From positions 1,426,001 to 1,490,000 of the forward strand of contig JAPFFF010000023.1 in NCBI GenBank assembly GCA_039105265.1: 64,000 nucleotides of DNA. Reading direction: 5' to 3'. The DNA comes from Tritrichomonas musculus (Eukaryota > Parabasalia > Tritrichomonadida > Tritrichomonadidae). Each line of letters starts with the position of its first letter. The stretch's first letter is position 1. This document shows, piece by piece, positions 37,567 through 46,981 of this stretch. The notes below the pieces were generated by a model. It saw only the letters and a list, made by a program, of their open reading frames with translations, was not told the origin of the DNA and ran no database searches. The position numbers were made by a program, and so were the translations under genes.

Positions 37567-39687
37567 TTATCGACTTTCAATGTAATTCTTTACAAGTTCC
37601 TTGTTTTTTTCCGCAAGGGCAGCAAAATTTGTACAACACCATTCATCCGGCTTTTCCCTTAAAGATGCATTTTTAATTTCTTCAAGTCCATAGAATGCCA
37701 ATGATTCACCATTATTTCGAGCATTTTCAAAATATGATAAATCTGTTTCATTTTGAAGATCAGGTACAAAAGGCGCATGTTCTGAGTAAAGTTCGTCGAA
37801 ATTGATATCTTTGAATAGTTTACATTTCTTTATTTCTGATGCGTCCGGCCTTTTCTCGGGGTTATTTTGAAGAAGGTCACCTACAAAATTCTTATAATTG
37901 TCGCTGACTTCAACATCATCTGGCCAATCATATTTACCAGCAACAATATTTGCAAAAACTTGTGATTCAGAATCACCAATAAAAGGTGGTTCTCCAACAA
38001 CAAGTTCATAAGCAATAACACCAACAGCCCACCAGTCAACTGCAGGTGAGTAATCGCTCTTCAATAAACTTTCAGGCGCAATATAATGTGGAGTTCCAAC
38101 AAGACATTTTTTCTTAATACTGTTCTCGCTCAAAACTTTATTAGGAATTTGAACTGATGGCTCATAATTATTTAAATTTTTCGTGCTAGATTTAACTGGA
38201 GTTGTTGGAATTGAATTGTCATTTGTCTCCTTTTTAGGAGTTGAGAAAGAAGAAGGAAAAATTAAAGATGACTGTGAGAATCTGAACAGAAGAGATCGAT
38301 CAAATTCACGTTGTTCGGCACCAAACTTACTTAAACCAAAATCAGTTAATTGAAGATGACCATCGTTTGAAATAAGAATATTATCTGGCTTTAGATCACA
38401 GTGAACAATTCCTAAAGAATGAATATATTCGACAGCATGAATAATTTCTGCCATATAGAAAACGGCTGTATCTTCTTCAAGTGAACCCATCGATTCGAGG
38501 AGTGCAAATAGATCTCCACCACGTGCAAAGCTCATCACGAAGAAAATTGTATCGCAAGCATGAAAAGACCAATATAGGGAAACAACTGATGGATTACAAG
38601 CTCTACACATAACATCTCTTTCAGTACTCAGAACTTCATTTTTTGTTCTATAATCTTCTGCTGAAATGGCTTTTAAAGCGAAAATATCACCTGTTTGTTT
38701 TCGTTTACATAAATATACAGATCCAAAGGCTCCATGTGAAATTGGAGCAATAATTTCAAAATCTGAGAGGCGTGGATATGGAAGAGGTGGCATTGAATAA
38801 CCATCATTGATATTAGGTGAATCATCTGAAGTTATTGAGTTAACTGCAAGTTTTGCTATTTCAGCACCTTCAATCATGATCTTATGCCTTTTTTTAAGCA
38901 TATCGAGTAAGTCCGTTTTAATTCCTTTAAATTCGTTATTTTCAATTTTTTCAATTAATTCTTTTGAAAGAAAAAGAGACAAAGAAGATGTAAACATTGA
39001 ACCTTCAACAACCTTTTCTATTTCTTCAATTTCAATGAGTGATAACTTATCAGTACTTATATTATCAGTTGATAATATTGATTGATTTAGCTCTTGCCAT
39101 TCAACTTTTAAAGAGTGACATTTAAGGCATTGCTGAATGTGCGTTTTAAAATCTGATCGCTGAATAGGACATTCACATATTCGACATAATACTATATTAT
39201 CTTTTGTTGGCGAATCTAATTTGAGTAAGCTTTGACGAGATGAACACTTCTTCTTTGTATCTGGACTTTTTAAATGAGGAAAATTAACTTTGAATCTTTT
39301 GAATGAAGGAGATTGGAAACGTTGAGGAGTACAACAAGCGCGATCCCAACGCTTGACAAATACTTGACCGAGTTGTGAAATTGGATGAAGTGCATGCTTA
39401 ATTTTAATAAGAAGAAATAAAAATTGAAGGCGAATTTGATTGATATCTTCAGATATCCCTGCTTTATTTTCAGAATAAATATCAATAACGTTCTCAATAT
39501 TTTTTTCTAAATTTTCTGGCGACGAGTTTTTCAATATATTAAAACAATCTTCGATTTTTAATGCTGATATCGATGTTGTATCCGAAGATTTGATAAAATC
39601 TGAAATGAGAGAAATACCCCAGTCCTTGGTTTCTTGAAGATATATATCTTCTGTAAAACATGGTGTTGGAAAATCTGAAATAATCAT
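37567..39687 (-). CDS. AGC-type protein kinase with C2H2-like N-terminal motif (IRE/MAST/Greatwall-like)
   Basis: 706 residues from ATG 39687. The N-terminal part has CRICECPIQRSDFKTHIQQC (about 170-189), a Cys/His cluster placed like the one in plant IRE/IREH kinases. The kinase domain starts near 310 (FEIIAPISHGAFGSVYLC; FALKAIS with the ATP lysine). The catalytic loop is VHCDLKPDN, with HRD changed to HCD, and TDFGLSKFG is intact. A long insert rich in Ser/Thr/Pro lies between DFG and GTPHYIAPE, the hallmark of MAST/Greatwall/Rim15-type AGC kinases. DWWAVGVIAYELVVGEPPF follows, then an AGC C-tail. All catalytic Asp/Lys residues remain, so it is probably active. These kinases control cell-cycle or nutrient responses; the specific role is unknown. 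Confidence 0.88.
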   Translation of the reverse strand: MIISDFPTPCFTEDIYLQETKDWGISLISDFIKSSDTTSISALKIEDCFNILKNSSPENLEKNIENVIDIYSENKAGISEDINQIRLQFLFLLIKIKHALHPISQLGQVFVKRWDRACCTPQRFQSPSFKRFKVNFPHLKSPDTKKKCSSRQSLLKLDSPTKDNIVLCRICECPIQRSDFKTHIQQCLKCHSLKVEWQELNQSILSTDNISTDKLSLIEIEEIEKVVEGSMFTSSLSLFLSKELIEKIENNEFKGIKTDLLDMLKKRHKIMIEGAEIAKLAVNSITSDDSPNINDGYSMPPLPYPRLSDFEIIAPISHGAFGSVYLCKRKQTGDIFALKAISAEDYRTKNEVLSTERDVMCRACNPSVVSLYWSFHACDTIFFVMSFARGGDLFALLESMGSLEEDTAVFYMAEIIHAVEYIHSLGIVHCDLKPDNILISNDGHLQLTDFGLSKFGAEQREFDRSLLFRFSQSSLIFPSSFSTPKKETNDNSIPTTPVKSSTKNLNNYEPSVQIPNKVLSENSIKKKCLVGTPHYIAPESLLKSDYSPAVDWWAVGVIAYELVVGEPPFIGDSESQVFANIVAGKYDWPDDVEVSDNYKNFVGDLLQNNPEKRPDASEIKKCKLFKDINFDELYSEHAPFVPDLQNETDLSYFENARNNGESLAFYGLEEIKNASLREKPDEWCCTNFAALAEKNKELVKNYIESR

Positions 39688-40317
39688 TGATTAAAAAAAA
39701 GTAATAAGAAACTAATGTGTTTAAACATAAACGTGTGCATCACAAAAGTTAAAACAACTTTCAAAATTTCTATAAAAAATATCAATTTTATTAAGAAATT
39801 TACAAACACTTATATAGTTTAAAAACATTTAGTTCTCATTTTATTAATTCATTTATTATGACATCAATATGATATTATATATATATTAGTATTTTAATTT
39901 ATATAACATAAATTTTTTCTTATTGTAATGCTGCATATAATTTCCAAGAAAACCTAATTTAATATAAAAAGGAGTTCTATCTTAAATTATTATAAATAAA
40001 ACGATAAAATCAAATGAAATTTTATATAAATTTAGTAAATAAATGTGTAAAAATGGAAATTAAAACCATATATAATATATATACATCGAAATATTAATTA
40101 TAATATTTTTATAAAAATTCAATTATGTTGAATTCAATATAAAATATTTTTTTTTCTAAAGAAAATCTGTTATAAATAATATTTTAAATTAAAAAATTTG
40201 GAAATTTTATAATATTATTATTTCATTACAAAAGTATTCATTATTAATTATATCATTAATATAAAAATATACCTATTTTTTGAAACTATATTTAGCCTCA
40301 AAAAACCAAATCAATAA
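39688..40317. other. AT-rich divergent spacer
   Basis: The 5' regions of the AGC kinase and RCC1-pseudokinase genes; TA-rich, with no frames. Confidence 0.6.
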
Positions 40318-42573
40318 ATGATCAAATTATGTGGATCAAATGAATTTTCTCAACTCGGAGAAAGCTCAACCAATACTAATCCAAAATCATATCCCATTAT
40401 CAGCCCTCCTATTAATTCTCACATCGAGGTTTCCACATTATTATCTCTTTCCACATATTCCAATCACACAGTATGGATTACTAATGATGGCCATGCTTAT
40501 GCAATTGGACAAACATCTTTTAAAGATAATGATTTACTTCATATTAGTACAACTGATAACGTTCAAGAATTGATATTGATAGATAGCGAAAACCGACCGT
40601 GCAAATTTATTTCCGTTGTTTGTGGATTAAAATATACTCTTTTTATTGTTTCAGTACCTGATGATAACGATAAAACATACCTTGTTTATTTAAATCCAAC
40701 ATACAATAATGGAGTACCAAAATTTTTGGATATAGATAATAAAAGACCCGAATATTTATTTGGAGGCATTGAAAATGCAGCAGCTATTGATACAGAAGGA
40801 GGCGTTTATATAATCAACGATTCTGTTTTTTCAACTTCTTCACTGCAAGCAACTTTCCTACCTGATAATGAAAAAGCAGCTAGCATATCATTTTGTCATG
40901 ACTATTGTATAGTTTTGAGTTTAAATGGCAAACTTTTTGAATCACCTATTCCTCAACTCGATGACTTACCTTCATTTGAAAGAATAGAAGAACTTAAAAA
41001 ACTCATGATAATTAACATTTCCGGTACAAATCAACACTGCTTTGCAATTACAAGAAGTGGCAAGGTTTATGGTCGAGGATCATTCACCGATGGAATGCTT
41101 GGCAACGATCAAGATACAGGTACAACAGATGATTTTATTCATATTGATTCATTTGGTGATTATAAAATTATATCAGCTTATGCAGGGTATAATCATTCGT
41201 TATTCCAAACAGATACAGGAAAAATTTTGGCTTGTGGCGACAACAATTACGGTCAACTACTTCTTGAAAATGGGCCAAGCTCAGAATGCATCAAGACCCC
41301 AATTGAAACATCAATTAATGAAGGCGCCTCTTTTTGTATTGCAGGAAACTACCTATCTGAAGTTTTTGTAAACTGTGAACCTCCAAAAAATTGTTCAAAT
41401 TGTGGATTCAAATTACAAGTTGACCTTACAGAAGTAGAAGAAAAAACAGACGAAAATGATAATTCAGAAATAGTCTCTTTTGAAGAAGAAGAAGAAGAAG
41501 GTGAACCAAAAACGGAATCAGAGGAAGAAAATATTGAGGATAACAAAGACAATGAAAAAGAAGAGAAAGATTCTCATGAAATACCACAAGATAATATCAA
41601 AGAAAGAAAAGTTGAATTGAAAGACAATTCTCAAGAAGAAGACTTTCCAGAATCAGTACCATCTCAACCATTAGAAATGTTTGATCTCAGTTTCCCAGAT
41701 ATTCTCTGTCAACATATCAAACCCGCCAAGATTATTAATCTCCATCGCTCGCGCACACTCACTACATCTCGTGTCTACCTTAAACCAAAGGATGTCAATA
41801 AAAATCCCACACTTCTCATTAGTAAATCATTAAATGCAAATAATGATATCCTTTCACTCATTAAAATCTTCTGCATACAAAACCAACTTTGCAGCGGGGC
41901 AATCATGTCTCCAGTTCGCCTTTCCATCTCCCCTAAGAAAGAATTCGAGGCCTTTTACCAATATCCAGTAAATGGTCCATTATCTAATTATATCGGTTTT
42001 GCACACGAAGGCCTAATAAACGACTCAAAACAGTTAACACCCACACAAAAATCAATCATTGCATACGGCATTGCGTCAGCCATTCGATGCATTCATGATG
42101 AAGGTTATTCATTTGGCGAAATCAACGCCAAAAACGTCTATCTCGATTCCCAATTTCGCCCATATTTGACTAACTTTTACTCTATTCAAAAAGTTGACAA
42201 ATCAAGGCCATTATCTCAGAAACTCGACATATTAGCATACTCTTTCATTTATGCGGCTTTAATCGAACCCATCGCTTTTGATCCTCCTGTTAAATCCACT
42301 GAGGAGTTCTTCAGAAATCTAACAGACCCAAAGCTTAGGAAAAGGCCAGTCTGCGCTAATGCAGAGGAGAGCCAGATGGAAGCCCTCGAAAAAATGTGGG
42401 ATTTCATACCAAAGGACAGAATAGACATACATACTGTTATCGAGTACTTTGACGAAGGAGACTTGGTGTTTGATGGAACAAACATGAGCGAATTCACGCA
42501 ATACAAAACATATCTGGATGATTTCCAAAAAGAAAAGAAACCTGATAGCCAAAGCGATGAAGAATCTGATTAG
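40318..42573 (+). CDS. RCC1-repeat protein fused to a C-terminal pseudokinase domain
   Basis: 751 residues. The N-terminal about 350 form an RCC1-type beta-propeller: CGSNEFSQLGES, NHTVWITNDGHAYAIG, HCFAITRSGKVYGRGSF...GMLG, NHSLFQTDTGKILACGDNNYGQL. A C-x2-C pair (NCSNCGF) and a Glu/Asp-rich linker follow. From about 480 the helices follow a kinase fold: SIIAYGIASAIRCIHDEGY, then FGEINAKNVYLD where HRDLKPxN should be, LTNFYSI where DFG should be, and LSQKLDILAYSFIYAAL for the DVWS helix. The catalytic Asp, the metal Asp and an APE-like motif are absent, so it is a pseudokinase. RCC1 propellers bind GTPases or membranes; NEK8/9 kinases carry the two domains in the opposite order. Intact. GC content rises towards the 3' end. 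Confidence 0.82.
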   Translation: MIKLCGSNEFSQLGESSTNTNPKSYPIISPPINSHIEVSTLLSLSTYSNHTVWITNDGHAYAIGQTSFKDNDLLHISTTDNVQELILIDSENRPCKFISVVCGLKYTLFIVSVPDDNDKTYLVYLNPTYNNGVPKFLDIDNKRPEYLFGGIENAAAIDTEGGVYIINDSVFSTSSLQATFLPDNEKAASISFCHDYCIVLSLNGKLFESPIPQLDDLPSFERIEELKKLMIINISGTNQHCFAITRSGKVYGRGSFTDGMLGNDQDTGTTDDFIHIDSFGDYKIISAYAGYNHSLFQTDTGKILACGDNNYGQLLLENGPSSECIKTPIETSINEGASFCIAGNYLSEVFVNCEPPKNCSNCGFKLQVDLTEVEEKTDENDNSEIVSFEEEEEEGEPKTESEEENIEDNKDNEKEEKDSHEIPQDNIKERKVELKDNSQEEDFPESVPSQPLEMFDLSFPDILCQHIKPAKIINLHRSRTLTTSRVYLKPKDVNKNPTLLISKSLNANNDILSLIKIFCIQNQLCSGAIMSPVRLSISPKKEFEAFYQYPVNGPLSNYIGFAHEGLINDSKQLTPTQKSIIAYGIASAIRCIHDEGYSFGEINAKNVYLDSQFRPYLTNFYSIQKVDKSRPLSQKLDILAYSFIYAALIEPIAFDPPVKSTEEFFRNLTDPKLRKRPVCANAEESQMEALEKMWDFIPKDRIDIHTVIEYFDEGDLVFDGTNMSEFTQYKTYLDDFQKEKKPDSQSDEESD

Positions 42574-42915
42574 GTATAAATTTGTTTAAAAAAAAACTGA
42601 AATTGAGGTGCTTTAGCACCTTTTTATATAAAAAATTAAAAACAAAAAACTTTTTCAAGAAATATGACCATTTTAATATTGAAAATTTTTAAGTGCTAAA
42701 TTGGAATGAATCAATGAATATTTATTATTTAATGAAATGCAAGTAAACTGATTGACTATTCCTTATTTGATCGGATGCATGCGAAATTAATTCTCATACT
42801 AAAAATGATATGATATAATAATATTTTGAAACTAATTATTTATACTTAATGCATTTATACTTAATGCATTATAAAACTCTATTCTTTATTAAATGATTAT
42901 AAAAAACATTTATTC
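42574..42915. other. Convergent spacer with a 15-bp tandem repeat
   Basis: TATACTTAATGCATT occurs twice in tandem (42841-42855, 42856-42870). A close third copy at about 42911 overlaps the stop codon of the CH-protein gene, so the stop/poly(A) segment of that gene appears triplicated. Nothing else is seen. Confidence 0.75.
42841..42870. repeat. 15-bp tandem duplication
   Basis: TATACTTAATGCATT twice in tandem, similar to the stop-codon region of the CH-protein gene at 42911-42925. Confidence 0.92.
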
Positions 42916-44817
42916 TTAATGCATCTGTCTCTTTAAAGAATCCATTAAGTGATCAATTGTTATTTCTGCTTTTTCTCTTTCCTCCTGCTGTTCACTGGCC
43001 TCTTTCAAAGCAGCCTGAACTGCATCAGAATAAGCTCCTATCGTTGCCTTATATTTTCTGTCAATTTCGGCCATTCTGTCAGCCATTTCAACCTGTTCCA
43101 TTAAGAGCTTCACTTTTTCAGAATTCACTTTTTTCACATAACATTTCATCTCATTAAGTTTTTCGTTTGCATTTTGAAGTTTTGTTTCCATTTCATTTAA
43201 CTTCATATTTAATTGCCGTTCAATTTCACCAAAAGATGCTGTAAACGATTGAAATCTGCACTCGCTTTCAGCTTTGAGAAGTGTTCCCGATTTGTGTGAA
43301 ATTGAATGCTTTACATTTTCAAGTTGAAATTGAAAATCTTGGGCAATTGAACGTTCATTTTCAAGGTCATTTTGAGCGATATCCCACGCACATCTTAATC
43401 TTTCAATTTCAGATTTTTGATCGGTTTCTTTTGAATTATTTTCTGAACCTTTTTTGAATTTTAACGAATTAATTTTGTTTTGAACTTTTTCAATACTTTG
43501 CTCAATGAAGTCGACTTTGTGATTGATGTCATTTTTAACTTCATTTAATGTCGTCATGAATGATTGAATTCGATACTCGTTTTCTGCTTGAATAACTTTT
43601 TCTGTACGTCCGTTTAATTCTCTTTTCAAATTTTCAAGTTCGAACTCAGCCTCTTGTCGGGCCTCGCGTTCGTTTTCTAGTTCGATTTGAGACATATCCC
43701 AAGCGCAACGTAAACGTTGAACTTCAGAATTGTTCTCAATTATTTCTGAAAAAAGAATTTCATATTTGTGTTGCAATTTGGTCAGTGATTGAGTGAGTTG
43801 TTCAATCATGCTTTGCGCGTCCTCATTTTCAATTTGCTCAGATTCTCGGTCATTTTCAGCTTTCATTCTTGCAACCTTTTCTTCTTCAAGTTCAATTTTT
43901 AAATGAGTCATCTCTAAACGAACCCTGCTTGCCTCATTTTCAGCAATCTCACGAGCATCATTTTGTACTTGAAGTTCTAACTCGAGTCGGGCGATTCTTT
44001 CATTGAGTTTTGCAATTTCTTCTGAACTATTATTTTCAGTTTTTTGGTTACATTTTGACTCTTTGACATTAATTGAATCTAATATTACTTTGGCAGATGC
44101 AAGTTGAGTCAATAAAGTCTTTTCATCAACTGAGTCATCGGTTTTCTTTAATTCTTCTGGATAAACATAAATAGGAATTCCAATTTCTTCCATGGTTTTG
44201 ATCGCAAGTTCAGCATTATGATCGTTATCGGATGGATCTAATGAATAGAAATTGATTTTATTTGGTAAGTATGAATCTAATAAAGCACATAATGATAAAT
44301 CATATGGAGTAAAATTATGAACATTTGGATAATTTTCAATTCTTTGATTAGCCCATGAAATTAACTCAGATTGGCTATTTCGTTGGTATCTTTTATTGTC
44401 TTTATTATTTTGTGCTCTCTTTTTTTCATTTTTTCCTGTATCCATTGACTGATTAACTGAGTAATGCAAAATAAGGGTCCATATTAAGCCAAGAATTAAT
44501 TTTTGATTATTATCACTGATATCTTTTCCTGATATTCCAACAAAATTTACACCATCTTTTGAAAACATATCAATTGCAAGATCACAATTGTGAACCATTT
44601 CAACTTTGAGTTTTGGCATTTGGCACCATTGACGTGTAACTTTTTTATGTGTAAGAACAGTTGCTAGCTCAACTAGGGCAACCCCATTTGAAAGATCTTT
44701 TTGAATATCATTCACACTGATATTTAGAAAATCTTTTAATTGATTAGAAACCCATCTTGAAAAAACTTTGGTTTGAAGTGGAATCCAATCTCTATTTACT
44801 TTGTTAAGTCCGTTCAT
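42916..44817 (-). CDS. Tandem calponin-homology, coiled-coil protein (alpha-actinin/fimbrin-like head)
   Basis: 633 residues from ATG 44817. The first CH domain (about 14-120) reads QTKVFSRWVSNQL ... NGVALVELATVLTHK ... NLILGLIWTLI-like. The second (about 150-240) begins SELISWANQRIENYPNVHNF. Together they form an actin-binding head as in alpha-actinin. From about 260 to the end it is continuous coiled coil (EEIAKLNERIARLELELQVQ...). Two segments of about 70 residues are an internal duplication, each opening RLRCAWD and ending in ...FQSF or ...IQSF. No EF-hands or spectrin repeats are recognisable, so it is an actin bundler or crosslinker of a trichomonad type. Trichomonads rely on such proteins when they flatten on host cells. 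Confidence 0.88.
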   Translation of the reverse strand: MNGLNKVNRDWIPLQTKVFSRWVSNQLKDFLNISVNDIQKDLSNGVALVELATVLTHKKVTRQWCQMPKLKVEMVHNCDLAIDMFSKDGVNFVGISGKDISDNNQKLILGLIWTLILHYSVNQSMDTGKNEKKRAQNNKDNKRYQRNSQSELISWANQRIENYPNVHNFTPYDLSLCALLDSYLPNKINFYSLDPSDNDHNAELAIKTMEEIGIPIYVYPEELKKTDDSVDEKTLLTQLASAKVILDSINVKESKCNQKTENNSSEEIAKLNERIARLELELQVQNDAREIAENEASRVRLEMTHLKIELEEEKVARMKAENDRESEQIENEDAQSMIEQLTQSLTKLQHKYEILFSEIIENNSEVQRLRCAWDMSQIELENEREARQEAEFELENLKRELNGRTEKVIQAENEYRIQSFMTTLNEVKNDINHKVDFIEQSIEKVQNKINSLKFKKGSENNSKETDQKSEIERLRCAWDIAQNDLENERSIAQDFQFQLENVKHSISHKSGTLLKAESECRFQSFTASFGEIERQLNMKLNEMETKLQNANEKLNEMKCYVKKVNSEKVKLLMEQVEMADRMAEIDRKYKATIGAYSDAVQAALKEASEQQEEREKAEITIDHLMDSLKRQMH

Positions 44818-45440
44818 CTGAAAAAATTAAAAAAATGATCTGATTGAATATTGTATTGAATTTTTTTATTTTACAGATTTTTAATTCTTTCGATATTTTT
44901 ATTATTGGTAATATTTATGCATTAATTTTAAAATTTTTAAATTAATATAAAATATCAATATATAATACTATTTTATTATACGATTTTACCTCATATATAC
45001 AAATATAAAAAAACAATTATTTTTTCATAAGATTATTTAATAAAATTTCTAGTTAATACAATTGCTTTTTTTTCTTTTTTTTAAATTTAAAAAATGAGAT
45101 ATAATTATATTTTTTTTCTAATAATATATTGTTAAATATATATAAAATTATATTTAATATATGCTTTTATTCAAATAGGATAAGACATATAAATGAAAAA
45201 ATTGATAAATTGATTGATTATTTTTATTTACATTCAAAAAATGAAAGTGATTTTTATTTAAATAAAAATTGAATAAATAAATTTTATTAAAAAATTACTC
45301 TTTTTATGATTTTCATTTTATATAACAAAAATATCGCACATGCCGATGCTTTAATTAATCTACTTAAATATTAACATTAGATCCTCATACTGGCCATTTA
45401 TAACAAATTTGATTTCTTTTAGTGATTATCATGAAATTAC
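44818..45440. other. AT-rich spacer
   Basis: The 5' region of the CH-protein gene; no further signal apart from the Inr-like TCATTTT at 44832-44838. Confidence 0.6.
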
Positions 45441-45444
45441 GTTC

Positions 45445-45735
45445 TATCTTCATTCAACGTTCGTGATATACCGATGACTGAAGCCAAACAAGATATTTTT
45501 AGTGCTTCTAAATCACCTATCGATCAATTTATTTGCGATCATTATGATGATTTAGTTAAAGGAATGATTTGTTCAGATGCTTTGATGTATAAACCATCAG
45601 ATATGAAGGACAAAAACTTTCAGCTTCAATTGAAGGATAAGTGTGATCGTAAAAAGAAAGATCCTAAAGGTAATCAAAAATGATGTTATATTCTGAAAGA
45701 TGAATATAAAAGTTTATATAAACAAACAATAAACA
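45445..45735 (+). pseudogene. Inverted C-terminal piece of a DUF5906-like (viral/plasmid helicase-type) protein
   Basis: The frame reads RDIPMTEAKQDIFSASKSPI, DDLVKGMICSDALM, KNFQLQLKDKCDRKKK, a TGA at 45681-45683, then CYILKDEYKSLYKQTI. To my recollection this is the tail that normally follows the minus-strand piece at 45.8-46.0 kb in proteins of this kind. Here it points the other way. Such proteins are replication helicase/primase parts of mobile elements and DNA viruses and are abundant in trichomonad genomes. Confidence 0.55.
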
Positions 45736-45746
45736 GTTTATTGTTT
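45724..45746. repeat. 11-bp palindrome with 1-base centre
   Basis: AAACAATAAAC, A, GTTTATTGTTT, at the inner edge of the inverted segment. Confidence 0.92.
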
Positions 45747-45798
45747 ATGATGAATTCATGGATTCTACTTAAAATACATAATTTTTCGTTTATTTTTG

Positions 45799-46040
45799 TC
45801 AAAAACTCATGAAGATTGTTAATAAATTATCATAAAAATCTTTAGTGCATGAATTAGTCAACGATTTAAAATAATTGAATTGTCCTTTATACTTACCGCT
45901 GACTTGAAGAACTACATAACGACGATCACCAGCTTCAATCTTAACGGGAAATGTGTTGTTTGTACAGAATATAAAATTAGCAACGTTCTCAGCTGCATGT
46001 CTTGGTTGAAACTTTTCATTAATCCTTATCGTATTATATA
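45799..46040 (-). pseudogene. DUF5906-like helicase fragment (TNN...DRRYVV motif)
   Basis: The minus frame reads INEKFQPRHAAENVANFIFC, then TNNTFPVKIEAGDRRYVVL, GQFNYFKSL and CTKDFYDNLLTIFMS, then stops. The N-x-x-PVKIE-x-x-DRRY core is the DUF5906/primase-helicase signature (sensor region of an SF3-type ATPase, as I recall it). The Walker region is gone; upstream is AT-rich sequence. Together with the plus-strand piece it is the relic of one gene. Confidence 0.6.
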
Positions 46041-46101
46041 TATTTTTGAAAATATATAAAATATATATATTAAAAATTTTTGCAAAAAATTGAGAGATCA
46101 A

Positions 46102-46981
46102 TTCCCTTTTTTTTTTTATGATTATTAAAAAATATCGTATGTTTTTTAAAAAATATAAATATATTAATAAACCTTTAGTTTTATTTAAAATAATTATTAA
46201 TTTTATTTTTATAATTAAATATAGACATAGATAAATAGATAAAATTCTCTTTTACCCTGAAAATCATACTATTTTTTTTTTGAAAATTTTTCTCTTAATA
46301 AATGGAGAGTAAATTGAGATGTTTGAATGATGATTATTTGTCTCTCAGAAATATTTCAATAAAATTCTATGAAATTACAAATTTACTATGCAATTTATTG
46401 AATCACTATAATCTTTCATTGATATCGATATTCATAGTAAATTTAATCTTTTATTGATATCGATATTCATACATATATCAAAATAAAAAAATAAATAAAA
46501 GAACAATATATCCAGATCTTGATTCATTCGGTTCCAAACTAAAATTAAATTCACTCTGTTCCAACTAGAGATATTTTATTATTCATTTTTGCCCAGAAAA
46601 AGTCGAACTTTTCCAAGGGATAAGTGAATTTTGAACGTCCCTAGTTCCAACCAAAAAAAATTTGTCAGAATTCATTCAAAAATTTCTAAGCATTTAAATT
46701 TGCATTTTCTCACAATTTTTTAATTTTGACCAAAATAATCACAAAAATAATTCAATTTTTTCAGAAGCAAATATTTTTTTGAGACAAATCAGGTAGATAG
46801 TGAATAATCTTAACATCATTAAAACCATATGATCATTGAATTTTTTATTTATTTAAATTTTTATCTTTTCTGAACATAAAATGAAACAAAGATAAGCATA
46901 AAACTATGTTAAAAACATATTAGAATCTATCAAACCAAATTTTGAAGTATTTAACAAGAATTAACTTTTTCAAAATACTTT
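46102..46981. other. AT-rich spacer with a direct repeat
   Basis: A 27-bp near-identical direct repeat, with core ATTGATATCGATATTCATA, lies at 46410-46436 and 46445-46471. No gene is seen. Confidence 0.7.
46410..46471. repeat. 27-bp direct repeat, period 35
   Basis: Two copies, 46410-46436 and 46445-46471, differing at one base, each holding the palindromic GATATCGATAT core. Confidence 0.9.
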
